Part shown: in pieces, positions 1 to 11,700 of the stretch
Layout of the letters: each line of letters starts with the position of its first letter
Position numbering within the stretch: the first letter of the stretch is position 1
Source of the DNA: Deroplatys truncata
Taxonomy: Eukaryota > Arthropoda > Insecta > Mantodea > Mantidae
Reading direction: 5' to 3'
Length of the DNA stretch: 64,000 bases
NCBI GenBank assembly: GCA_030765065.1
Contig: CM060985.1
Location: 4,402,001 to 4,466,000, forward strand
Translations under genes and position numbers: made by a program
Notes under the pieces: generated by a model
Databases searched by the model: none
Seen by the model: only the letters and a program-made list of their open reading frames with translations
What the model was told of the DNA's origin: nothing

Positions 1-365
1 ACTCTTAAGGGATTCCTGTCAAGGTGAGGGTGTAATATCTGGAGACATTAGGGGCACTGTTTGGTATAAGACAGAAACTCTTAAGGGATTCCTGTCAAGG
101 TGTGGATGTAATATCTGGAGACATTAGGGGCATTGTTTGGTATAAGACAGAAACTCTTATGGGATTCTTGTCAAGATCAGGATGTAATATCTGGAGATAT
201 TAAGGGCATTGTTTGGTGTAAGAAAGAAACTCTGGGGGCATTGCTGTCAATGTGAGGATGTAATATGTGGTGAGATTAAAGGCACTGTTTTGTGTAAGAA
301 AGAACCTCTGTGGGATTCCTGCCAGGGTCAGGGTGTAATATCTGGAGACATTAAGGAAACTGTCT
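1..365. repeat. 76-bp tandem repeat, about 4.8 copies
   Basis: The landmark AAACTCTTAAGGGATT and its variants recur at about 77, 153, 229 and 305, a 76-bp step. Each copy carries a GTAATATCTGGAGACATTA-like core. Copies diverge from left to right. The array probably extends left of the window and decays into unique sequence after about 365. It does not resemble the 81-bp or 39/40-bp units. Confidence 0.85.
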
Positions 366-1149
366 GTTCCTATATCTGACCATCCCCTCGTCCTGGAGGT
401 TCCCAGAAGGACACTAGCACCACGTTCCTCTTGTACTTTCTTATAACTACAAATATGAGCTGTGTAGTGTTGACAACTACAGGTCTACAAAACTATGTCA
501 TATGCACTCATTAACGCAAGAGTTTTCATGAAATTGGAGAAGTAATAAATGATTACCTTGCACAGTGTGAAATCAATGTTATAGAGAAACCTGTAGATAA
601 TATATAACCAATTTTATGTTTGGATAATTTGTAAACTTTAATGACACAAATGGATTAAGGGCATTGATCTTGGACATATGGTATTCACACTAGCTTTGTG
701 GTTGAGTTGTTCAGCATTCTCTTGGCAAATGTTGCTTTATGTATAATAATTCCTTGGCTTCGTACAGTCTGGTGGTATCATTGTGGGAGTGAACGTGTGT
801 TCAATGTTAACGCAGAAAGCCATACATTTCACAGAGTACATACACCATCAGTAAGTCTTTTCGAAGTCAAAGTCCTCAATTTGACCATAGAAGTTAAAGG
901 AGGCCATGCAAATGAAAGGAAAATGTTTTACTGCATTGTATTCACCTGACTTTTTTTACTCACTCTTCTTACAAAGGCTTAGTGTTCTACCTACTCCAGA
1001 TACACTTTCAATCGACATTTAGATATTTTGTTGTAGGTAAAGTGACACTGGATTTTTATAGAGTGTCGGTTTGTGATGACTTTGAAATTCCACGCTCTGT
1101 GTATCACTATGACAAATAAAGAATAACACTTCAAAACAGTTTTTGAAAA
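366..1149. other. AT-rich non-coding stretch
   Basis: I see no gene here. The open frame at 698-949 (+) has no recognisable domain, AT-biased codons and no splice or promoter context. Confidence 0.5.
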
Positions 1150-1565
1150 TTGAAACCAATTACAAAGAATATGTCAGAAATAATTAACTACACAAAAAAG
1201 TTTTATTTGAATAAACTGTATGATTTAACGAGAGGTTTGAATACTACGATTTTGTCTATCTCTTGTGGTTTACCAGTTATGCAAAAACCATTCTGAAGGA
1301 AGAGGACTTCACAGGCTATTCCCAGAAAACTCAAAATATACATTTTATCTCTCATGTAAATATCTTAAGATATGATTTTTTAATTAAAACTGTTGGAGGC
1401 ATTTTTGAGAAAATCAACAATGATGAAAAAGTTTACATGCAAAGTATAGTTTGGGGTGAGCAGATTTTTTTGAAAACCTACATGCCACATCCTTGGAAGG
1501 TGCTGCAATTTGGTAGTTAAGTGAGGTTTCGTTTTTGAGTTATGCTGTTCGCACAAAGACCTTTT
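1150..1565 (-). repeat. Dispersed repeat, copy 1 (inverted)
   Basis: CACAGGCTATTCCCAGAAAA at 1310-1329 is shared exactly with 14985-15004, and similarity extends on both sides. The copy lies in opposite orientation to the copy at 1710-2370, so the two form an imperfect inverted pair about 150 bp apart. Confidence 0.6.
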
Positions 1566-1709
1566 TCTAAAAAATTGTTTTTACTTTCTCTACCAATACC
1601 TAGTAGGTAGAGGAGGTATTGCATTCCACCCAAGAATTTGATAATGAGATCTCACCGGAAATACATGCTTTGAGGCACCTGAATCCAAATAAAGCATTTG
1701 TCCATGTGT

Positions 1710-2370
1710 GTGTTTGTGAAGAGCAAAACTCAAAAACAAAAAGTTGGGCAGGCAACAAACTTGGGTTTTGTTCAGTATCTTCCAAGCATGCGTCATGAAG
1801 ATTTTCAAGAAAATCCCCACCCCCAACTACCCTTTACATGGAACATTCTTCCAAAACTTTGAGTTTCTAAAAGAATAGTTCTAACAATTTTGATTAAAAC
1901 ACTGTATATTAAAGATATTTATATCATAAATATAATGTATATCTTAAATTTTCTGGAAATACCTTTGAAGTTCTCTTCATGTGGAAGGAATTTTGTATAA
2001 TCTTGTGTAACTGGTAAAGTTTAAGTGATAGACAAAAATGTAGGTAGGTACTGCACAAAAAGATCTCTTTAAAATGCACTATTTATTTCAAATAAGTTTT
2101 TTGGTGGCATAAGCCATTTATGAGATATCCATTATTAATGGTCTGAATTGTTCAATATTGAGCTATTCTATTACAGTGCTGTCCCCATTCAGTTGTTTCT
2201 CGCGATGTCATGGAAACAGTATGGAGCATATAGTGTCCAGTTGTTAAACATTTGACTATCGCTGTTCCCTTTGTATCTGTTTCTATAAAGTTTTATCTCC
2301 ATTAAAATGAAGTAGATAGAAAAATAAACTTTAGTAAGAATAGTTTGTATACTCAATAATAAAGGATAGA
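1710..2370 (+). repeat. Dispersed repeat, copy 2
   Basis: This is an unclassified interspersed repeat of about 0.65 kb. TGTTAAACATTTGACTATC at 2242-2260 recurs at 5869-5887 and, reverse-complemented, at 14683-14701. Flanking similarity includes TCTCGCGATGTCATGGAAAC (also in the 14.7-kb copy) and a TAATTTTGATTAAAA-like stretch. No transposase frame or clear terminal repeats are visible. Confidence 0.65.
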
Positions 2371-2621
2371 AGTCATCATCAGGCCTTTTAAATTTGTGCG
2401 GACCTCAGAGCATGTAGTTGCGGTGAAATGTCGAGATAGGTGTAAGTATGAGGGACAGCACGTCACACAAACAGTGGGCAGCTGTTTACCTCACTTCCAC
2501 ATACTGAACACTATGTTGTGCTGTGTGGGATAAAGGTAGAGCACCCTTTTTAAAGGTAAGGTCTTGGTTAAAACCAAAACAAGATGTGGTTGTGGTGTTA
2601 AAAAAACCCAATTCCTTGAGT
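2371..2621. other. Non-coding stretch downstream of ODAD4
   Basis: A somewhat GC-richer segment (2390-2500) with no convincing exon on either strand. No match to later TTC25 domains was seen. Confidence 0.4.
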
Positions 2622-2627
2622 TTTATT
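2622..2627 (-). promoter_or_regulatory. Poly(A) signal AATAAA downstream of the exon 5 stop
   Basis: A canonical AATAAA lies about 30 nt past the stop codon on the gene strand, followed by a T-run and a GT-containing stretch. It would allow a transcript ending here and so supports the short 369-residue form. AATAAA is common by chance in AT-rich DNA, so this is suggestive only. Confidence 0.45.
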
Positions 2628-2656
2628 TGCTGGTGAAGATCTGGCTGATGGTTACT

Positions 2657-2790
2657 TTAACAAGAGCTGATGACTCTGAATGACATTATCTGCTGTTGTC
2701 TCCAGAACTCTTCTCTCTTGCTGAGGAAGTCCACCCCTTCCTTAGCAAACGACGCTATCTTCTCGTCCTGCTGACTCTCGCACTTGATAT
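2657..2790 (-). CDS. ODAD4: ODAD4 exon 5 (last exon visible), with in-frame stop
   Basis: The acceptor CTTGTTACAG precedes ATATCAAG. The exon encodes residues 326-369, including a helical stretch ending EEFWRQQ, which aligns with the TTC25 sequence before its second TPR block. After FWRQQQ the family similarity ends. The frame continues for ten residues to TAA at 2659-2657 with no strong 5' splice site; only weak GTCATT and GTCATC sites are present. Either this is a short terminal exon or a weak donor is used and later exons lie left of the window. Confidence 0.75.
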
Positions 2791-5700
2791 CTGTAACAAG
2801 AGGCAAGCCTGTAACATGCACACAGGGATGCAGGGGCAAGTGAACGTCATGCACATACCTGGGTGTTTGAGAAGCTGCTCCAGATATTCCTTATCCACAC
2901 AAAGCTCTCCCAGCAGACGTCTCGACTGTTGGTGAATACGCTTGCTACTGCTAGAGGGCACTTTCTTCTTGATAGCTCCAGCTGTGAGCTTACGTTCTGT
3001 AACAACACAAGTGTGCACAGCATAATGTTTGATAAACTTGTTATTTAAGTTGAGCATCCTCCAAAGATGCAACACAAAATCTCCCATTGCAAACTATACT
3101 CTAAAAGGAAGATTTTCTGAAAAGTGCTCTAATTATTTTGATTAAAATACCATACAATCACAAATACAATGTGTATGGCAAGAGCCTGCTAAGTGTTCTT
3201 CACTTGAAAGCAACTTTCTATATTTGTAAAAGAAGCATCATGTTATTTTCTAAAACATTCAAGTTTATGTTTGATTTACTTCTCTTGTTTATTGACTTTA
3301 GCTATCTTAAGGTGTTTATAGACTCTTTTCTGTCCCTTTACATTAAAAACTTATATGATCCACATAATGGACACTGATTTTTGGGGAACTTTTTTTAATG
3401 TTTCTGTTTCTCATGTATGTTTTATTGTTATATATGATTCTAAGGATTCTTTTTTCTAAATCCAGCTAAACAATGTTTGTATTTCTATATCTTCAAGTCT
3501 CCTTTCCAGAAAACATTCACATTATTTTCTTGAAATTTCTCGCAGTGCATTATTGTCCAAGTAGCTGGACCGCTTTTCTTGATAGTGTTGTGTTAACAGA
3601 TGTAGAGGAATATTTAAGAGCTCTCTCTTCAACTTTGCTACGGCGTAACAAAACTTCCTGTGTGCAGGATGTCTAGTGACATATAAGATTTTTGCTTAAA
3701 CTGACATATTATATAACCATAAGAGAGATTAGATCTCGTTAAAGCACACAATTTATGTTATTGGTTTGGATTTTCAAACTACACTTGTTTCAAGTGGTAA
3801 GTCGCTACTTGTTTTTTCTGGTGGTCATACAAAGAACAGTGCCTACTCTATTCTTCTCATTCCTACAATGAAAGAGTAGGCAGTAGAAGAGCTGCAACAC
3901 ACATTGTCAGGAAATCTGGGTAAAACATGAAATTTGGTATTTATCCACAAAGTGGCTTGTGTTGGCCTACTCACTTCCAATAATATTCTCTATAGCCTCT
4001 TGTGCCTTCTGTACTCCGAGACGGAACCCCTGCAGTTCTGGACGCAGACGCAGACCTCTGTGGTAGTACATGAGACTATGTTCAAAGTCCCCCATGTGGT
4101 ACAGTGCCTCGGCCTTCTGGAAGATAGCTGCAACAGTGGGAGTAACTTCTCTACTACAGTATTACCTCCATTACTTCAATCACTTTAAATTATGTTATAT
4201 TGGCATGCCTTACATTTACATTACACATCTCATTGTAGATACAAGAGGAGGCCAGTCTGGCTTAGTATGACATCACTAGAAACAAAAGAATGGTATTGAA
4301 CGGTTGTTTAGAAACAGCTGATGGTATTGTTATTGCTCACACTCACATTGGGAATAGTTCTGTCCTTCTGAGGACTTCACATGTCATCCAAATGAAACAT
4401 TTTCCATGTAAGAGGTAGTTCAAGGCTTGGAGGATTCATTTTAAAAAACCTTTATGTCACATCCTTTACCTGACATTTCACATCCTTTTTCTAAACAATG
4501 CCTCTTTTATTTTTTAAACTCAGAAACTCAACTATGGTAAAAACTGAATATCAAATTTTTGGAATTGAATATAGTTAATGGTAGACAAAGTAAAAATTTG
4601 AACCTTTAAATGCAACTTATATTCAAAATACTACACATAAAAAAGCTGACAATTTTATGAAATTTGCCTAAGTTATGAAACTCACAAGATACAAAATATT
4701 AAAATTAGCCAAAACACGTTAACTGCATTGATTTGGTTCTTACAATTTTCTAAAGGAACTGACTACGCTGGTACGCAACCATTGTTGACTTGAATCCACA
4801 TTGTGTCGTTTGATACACATTTTCATCTTTTCTCTGGATGCACTGTCTACCTGTATCGTTTATGCCTGCTGCTGCTACTTTACCAAGAAATACAGTCTCA
4901 TAACAGATATGGTTTAAAATTCTTCTTGTTCTAAAAGCCAATGCCTCACAATGTACTGGGCTTTAAGTTGCTCAGAAACACTGCCACACGAGCATGTTCT
5001 CAGCTGAAGTAAGTAAGCTTTCAGCTCTTTTCTTACATGTTTGTCTCCTAGCCAGGTTTTGTTAATGTGGCCCAACAAATAGTGAAACTGCTCCTTGTCA
5101 TTTCCCTCTATGACCTAGCACCCACATGAGCATGTTCGGGCTATCTGAGCAGATAAGTGTCTGTTTACCAGTGTAAGTTTTTGTTTGAAGCACAGTAGCA
5201 TATTGCATCCTGTTGCTGAGCCATCTGTAAACCACATCAGCAGTTTTATTTACACAACATTCAGGATCAATGATGACCCTGCAGCTCTTCAGAAAGAGCA
5301 TTTCATTGGAATTACATATATAGTCTGATGTGTTTCCTAACTCTGAGTCAGGGCTTCTCTGAGATAATAAATATTCAGAGGACCCAACCTATCTGTCAAA
5401 ACCATAACTCAAAAATGAAAAAACAGATAAATATCAAATTTGGTATTTCAGGTCCACATCTTCTAAGCATGTGATACAGTAATTTTTAAAAAAATATACT
5501 CCCCAAAGCTACCCTTAACATGGAAAAAGTTTCGTTGGTTTTTATTATTTCAAAACTGGCTATAACAATTTTAATTAAAATACCACAAGTTTAGGATATT
5601 TTCGTGACAAATAAAATGCGTGTGTTGAAATTTGTGGAAGTTGTGCTCATTCTGAATGAGCTTTTGTGAATCATAAGAGACTGACAATGTAAAACAATAT

Positions 5701-8700
5701 AGATCTAAGTAAAACACACAACGTATATCAAATACATTTTTTGCGGCACTAACCATTTATTGCTCTTAATTTTCCAATATTTTTTGAAGCGCGAAGTCAG
5801 CATTGCTTTGTTTCTTGTGATGTTAGACAAACAGTATGGAATTTCAAAGCCAGCATTAGCGATGCACTTGTTAAACATTTGACTATCACTTCAGTCTCCT
5901 CTTGCACCTACAACGAAGCTATTTCTGTAAACATTTATCTTGATTAATGTCAAGTAGATAGAAAAGCAAACAGAGGTGAGTAGCAAAAGCCATATTTGTT
6001 TTAGAAAGTTTTACCTCAAAAACCTTTAAGTAGACGTTAACCTGCCTTATACGACATTTTAGGTGATATAAAATTAATTCATTAGATTTAAAATTTCAGA
6101 CCTAGTCGTCCCAAAGAAGTAAAAATACCCAAATTCTAGCAACCGCTAGCTGGCTCTGGGGAGGAGCAGACACTTGTGGGGTATGAAAACACTCAAGGTA
6201 TTACTTTAGTTTATCTGTGAATCACAAGGAAACAGAAACTTTACTTCCTTCATAAAGAAAGCTATGATAAGGAACTCTACGCATACGGAAACCCATTGTA
6301 TTGAATCTGTGACTTTATTGCAAAACACCAATCAACTTCTACCACTTAATTTTCAACTGAAAGCTGCAGGCTGCATCGAGCACATCAGTGTCTAGTACGA
6401 CGAACAAGTCATAGCAAAAAAACATACTTAGGGAGTTACGTTTGACAGCTTGCTACAATACTCTGAGGCTAACTGGCCCCAGGTTCATTTACTGGTGTTA
6501 TAATCACCTCTGATAAACTTCCGGTCAGACTTGATGGCACTCTAGGTGTTCTGGACGACCAGGCGAGGTTTCTCCAACAGATACTCCTCTCTGATAAACT
6601 TCCTGTCAGACTGGATTGCAGTCTGGGTGTCCTGGAGCGCCAGGTGAGGTTTTCCCAAAAGATACTCACCTCTGATAAACTTCCTGTCAGACTGGATTGC
6701 AGTCTGGGTGTCCTGGAGGGCCAGGTGAGGTTTTCCTAACAGATACTCACCTCTGATAAACTTCCTGTCAGACTGGATTGCAGTCTGGGTGTCCTGGAGA
6801 GCCAGGTGAGGTTTTCCCAACAGATACTCACCTCTGATAAACTTCCTGTCAGACTGGATTGCAGTCTGGTTGTCCTGGAGAACCAGGTGAGGTTTTTCCA
6901 ACAGATACTCACCTTTGATAAACTTCTTGTCAGACTTGATGGCAGTCTGGGTGTCCTGGAGGGCTAGGTGAGGTTTTCTCAACAGATACTCACCTCTGAT
7001 AAACTTCCGGTCAAACTGGATTGCAGTCTGGGTGTACTGGAGGGACAGGTGAGGTTTTCCCAACAGATACCCACCTCTGATAAACTTCCTGTCAGACTTG
7101 ACTGCAGTCTGGGTGCCCTGGAGGGTCAGGTGAGGTTTTCCCAACAGATACTCACCTTTGATAAACTTCCTGTCAGACTTGATGACTCTCCAGGTGTCCT
7201 GAAGGGCCAGGTGAGGTTTTCCCAACAGACTCATCTCTGATAAACTTTCTGTCAGACTTGATGACACTCTAGGTGTACCGAAGGGCCAGGTGAGGTTTTC
7301 CCAACAGATACTCACCTCTGATAAACTTCCTGTCAGATTTGATGACAATCTAGGTGTTCTGAAGGGCCAGGTGAGGTTTTCCCAACAGATACTCACCTCT
7401 GATAAACTTCCTGTCACACTTGATTGCAGTCTGGGTGTCCTGAAGAGCCAGGTGAGGTTTTCTCAACAGATATTCACCTCTGATAAACTTCCTGTCAGAC
7501 TTCATGACTTTCTAGGTGTTCTGGAGGGTAAGGTGAGCTTTTCCCAACAGATACTCACCTCTGATAAACTTCCTGTCAGACTTCATGACTTTCTAGGTGT
7601 TCTGAAGGGCCAGATGAGGTTTTCCTAACAGATACTCACCTCTGATAAACTTCCTGTCAGATTTGATGACAATCTAGGTGTTCTGAAGGGCCAGGTGAGG
7701 TTTTCCCAAAAGATACTCACCTCTGATAAACTTCCTGTCAGACTTGATGACACTCTAGGTGTTCTGAAGGGCCAGGTGAGGCTTTCCCAACAGATACTCA
7801 CTTCTGATAAACTTCCTGTCAGACTTGATTGCAGTCTGGGTGATCTGGAGAGCCAAGTGAGCTTCTTCCAACAGATACTCACCTCTGATAAACTTTCTGT
7901 CATACCTGATGGCAGTTTGGGTGTCCTGGAGAGCCAGGTGAGGTTTTCCCAACAGATACTCACCTCTGATAAACTTCCTGTCACACTTGATTGCAGTCTG
8001 AGTGTCCTGAAGAGCCAGGTGAGGTTTTCTCAACAGATATTCACCTCTGATAAACTTCCTGTCAGACTTGATGGCAGTCTGGGTGTCCTGGAGGGTAAGG
8101 TGAGCTTTTCCCAACAGATACTCACCTCTGATAAACTTCCTGTCAGACTTCATGACTTTCTAGGTGTTCTGAAGGGCCAGATGAGGTTTTCCTAACAGAT
8201 ACTCACCTCTGATAAACTTCCTGTCAGATGTGATGACACTGTAGGTGTACTGAAGGGCCAGGGTGAGGTTTGCCCAACAGATACTCACCTCTGATAAACT
8301 TCCTGTCAGACCTGATGCCACTCTAGGTGTTCTGAAGGGCCAGGTGAGGTTTTCCCAACAGATACTCACCTCTGATAAACTTCCTGTCAGACTTGATGGC
8401 AGTCTGGGAGTCCTGAGGGCCAGGTGAGGTTTTCCCAAAAGATACTCACCTCTGATAAACGTCCTGACAGACTTGATGACACTCTAGGTGTCCTGGAGGG
8501 CCAGGTGAGGTTTTCCCAACAGATACTCGCCTCTGATAAACTTCCTGTCCTACTTGATGGCAGTCTGGGTGTCCTGGAGGGCCAGGTGAGGCTTCCCCAA
8601 CAGATACTCACCTCTAAAAAACTTCCTGTCAGACGTGATGCCACTCTAGGTATCCTGGAACGCCAGACGAGGTTTCCACAACAGATACTCACCACTGATA

Positions 8701-11700
8701 AACTTCCTGTCATACTTGATGGCAGTCTGGTAGTTCTGGAGGGCCAGGTGAGGTTTCCATAACAGATACTCGCCTTTGATAAACTTCCTGTCATATTTGA
8801 TGGCAGTCTAGGTGTCCTGGAGGGCGAGATCAGGTTTTCCCAACAGATACTCACCTCTGATAAACTTCCTGTCAGACTGGATTGCAGTCTGGGTGTCCTG
8901 GAGAGCCAGGTGAGGTTTTCCCAAAAGATACTCACCTCTGATAAACTTCCTGTCAGACTAGATGACACTCTAGGTGTTCTGAAGGGCCAGGTGAGGTTTT
9001 CCCATCAGATACTCACCTCTGATAAACTTCCTGTCAGACTTGATGACACTCTAGGTGTTCTGAAGGTCCAGGTGAGGTTTTCCCAACAGATACTCACCTC
9101 TGATAAATTTCCTGTCAGACTTGATGGCAGTCTGGGGGTCCTTGAGGGCCAGGTGAGGTTTCCCGAACAGATTCTCACCTCTGATAAACTTCCTGTCAGA
9201 CTTGATGACACTCTAGGTGTCCTGGAAGGCCAGGTGAGGTTTTCCCAAAAGATACTCACCTCTGATAAACTTCCTGCCCTACTTGATGGCAGTCTGGGTG
9301 TCCTGGAGGGCCAGGTGAGGCTTCCCCAACAGATACTCACCTCTGATAAACTTTCTGTCAGACTTGATGGCAGTCTGTGAATCCTGGAGGGCCAGGTGAG
9401 GTTTTCCCAACAGATACTCACCTCTGATAAACTTCCTGTCAGACTTGATGACACTCTAGGTGTTCTGAAGGGCCAGGTGAGGATTTGCAAACAGATACTC
9501 ACCTCTGATAAACTTCCTGTTAGACGTGATGACACTCTAGGTGTTCTGAAGGGCGAGGTGAGGTTTTCCCAACAGAACTCACCTATGATAAACTTCCTGT
9601 CGGACTTGTTGGCAGCCTGGGAGTCCTGGAGGGCCAGGTGAGGTTTTCCCAACAGATACCTACTTCTGATAAACCTTCTGTCAGACTTGATGGCACTCTA
9701 GGTGTCCTGGAACGCCAGTCGAGGTTTCCCCAACAGATACTCACCTCTGATATAGTTCTTGTCAGACTTGAGGGCACTCTAGGTGTCCTGGAACGCCAGG
9801 TGAGGTTTTCCCAAACAGATACTCACCTCTGATAAACTTCCTGTCAGACTTGATGGCAGTCTGGGGGTCCTTGAGGGCCAGGTGAGGTTTCCCGAACAGA
9901 TTCTCACCTCTGATAAACTTCCTGTCAGACTTGATGACACTCTAGGTGTCCTGGAAGGCCAGGTGAGGTTTTCCCAAAAGATACTCACCTCTGATAAACT
10001 TCCTGCCCTACTTGATGGCAGTCTGGGTGTCCTGGAGGGCCAGGTGAGGCTTCCCCAACAGATACTCACCTCTGATAAACTTTCTGTCAGACTTGATGGC
10101 AGTCTGTGAATCCTGGAGGGCCAGGTGAGGTTTTCCCAACAGATACTCACCTCTGATAAACTTCCTGTCAGACTTGATGACACTCTAGGTGTTCTGAAGG
10201 GCCAGGTGAGGATTTGCAAACAGATACTCACCTCTGATAAACTTCCTGTTAGACGTGATGACACTCTAGGTGTTCTGAAGGGCGAGGTGAGGTTTTCCCA
10301 ACAGAACTCACCTATGATAAACTTCCTGTCCGACTTGTTGGCAGCCTGGGAGTCCTGGAGGGCCAGGTGAGGTTTTCCCAACAGATACCTACTTCTGATA
10401 AACCTTCTGTCAGACTTGATGGCACTCTAGGTGTCCTGGAACGCCTCGAGGTTTCCCCAACAGATACTCACCTCTGATATAGTTCTTGTCAGACTTGAGG
10501 GCACTCTAGGTGTCCTGGAACGCCAGGTGAGGTTTTCCCAAACAGATACTCACCTCTGATAAACTTCCTGTCAGACTTGATGGCAGTCTGGGTGTCCTTG
10601 AGGGCCAGGTGAGGTTTCCCGAACAGATACTCACCTCTGATAAACTTCCTGTCAGACTTGATGGCAGTCTGGGTGTCCTGGGGGACCAGGCGAGGTTTTC
10701 CCAACAGATACTCACCTCTGATAAACTTCCTGTCAGACTGGATTGCAGTCTGGGTGTCCTGGAGAGCCAGGTGAGCTTCGCCCAGAAGATACTCACCTCT
10801 GATAAACTTCCTGTCAGACTAGATGACACTCTAGGTGTTCTGAAGGGCCAGGTGAGGTTTTCCCAACAGATACTCACCTCTGATAAACTTCCTGTCAGAG
10901 TTGATGACACTCTAGGTGTTCTGAAGGTCCAGGTGAGGTTTTCCCAACAGATACTCACCTCTGATAAATTTCCTGTCAGACTTGATGGCAGCCTGGGGGT
11001 CCTTGAGGGCCAGGTGAGGTTTCCCCAACAGATTCTCACCTGTGATAAACTTCCTGTCAGACTTGATGACACTCTAGGTGTTCTGAAGGTCCAGGTGAGG
11101 TTTACCCAACAGATACTCACCTCTGATAAACTTCCTGTCATACTTGATGACACTCTAGGTGTTCTGAAGGTCCAGGTGAGGTTTCCCCAACAGATTCTCA
11201 CCTCTGATAAACTTCCTGTCAGACTTGATGACACTCTAGGTGTTCTGAAGGGCCAGGTGAGGTTTCCCCAACAGATTCTCACCTCTGATAAACTTCCTGT
11301 CAGACCTGATGACACTCTAGGTGTTCTGAAGGTCCAGGTGAGGTTTCCCCAACAGATACTCACCTCTGATAAACTTCCTGTCATACCTGATGGGAGCTTG
11401 GGTGTCCTGGAGAGCCAGGTGAGCTTCTCCCAACCGATACTCACCTCTAATAAGCTTCCTGTCATACTTGATGGCAATTTGGGTGTACTGGAGAGCCAGG
11501 TGAAGTTTCCCCAACAAATACTCACCTCTGATAAACTTGCTGTTTAGGTGTCCTGGAGGGCCAGGTGAGGTTTTCCCAACAGATACTCACCTCTGATAAA
11601 CTTCCTGTCATACTTGATGGCAGTCTGGGTGTCCTGGAGGGTCAGGTGTAGTTTTCCCAACAGATACTTACATCTGATAAACTTCCTGTCATACTTGATG

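Noticed and set aside
1-365. Relation of the 76-bp repeat to the 81-bp or 39/40-bp units, or conserved donor sites in it
   Set aside because: Only short chance similarities exist, such as CTGTCA. The GTGAGG stretch is not conserved between its copies.
3000-3087. Upstream extension of exon 4 (open frame beginning MGDFVLHLW)
   Set aside because: The strong acceptor TTGTTACAG at 2997 gives the right phase. The extension does not match an upstream acceptor in phase, and the GDF resemblance to the vertebrate GDLSF motif is weak.
3540-3680. Possible extra ODAD4 exon on the minus strand (reads KAVQLLGQ, reminiscent of the RRLLGEL motif)
   Set aside because: A plausible acceptor exists, but the phase demanded by exon 3 gives an immediate stop, and the motif is already encoded by exon 4.
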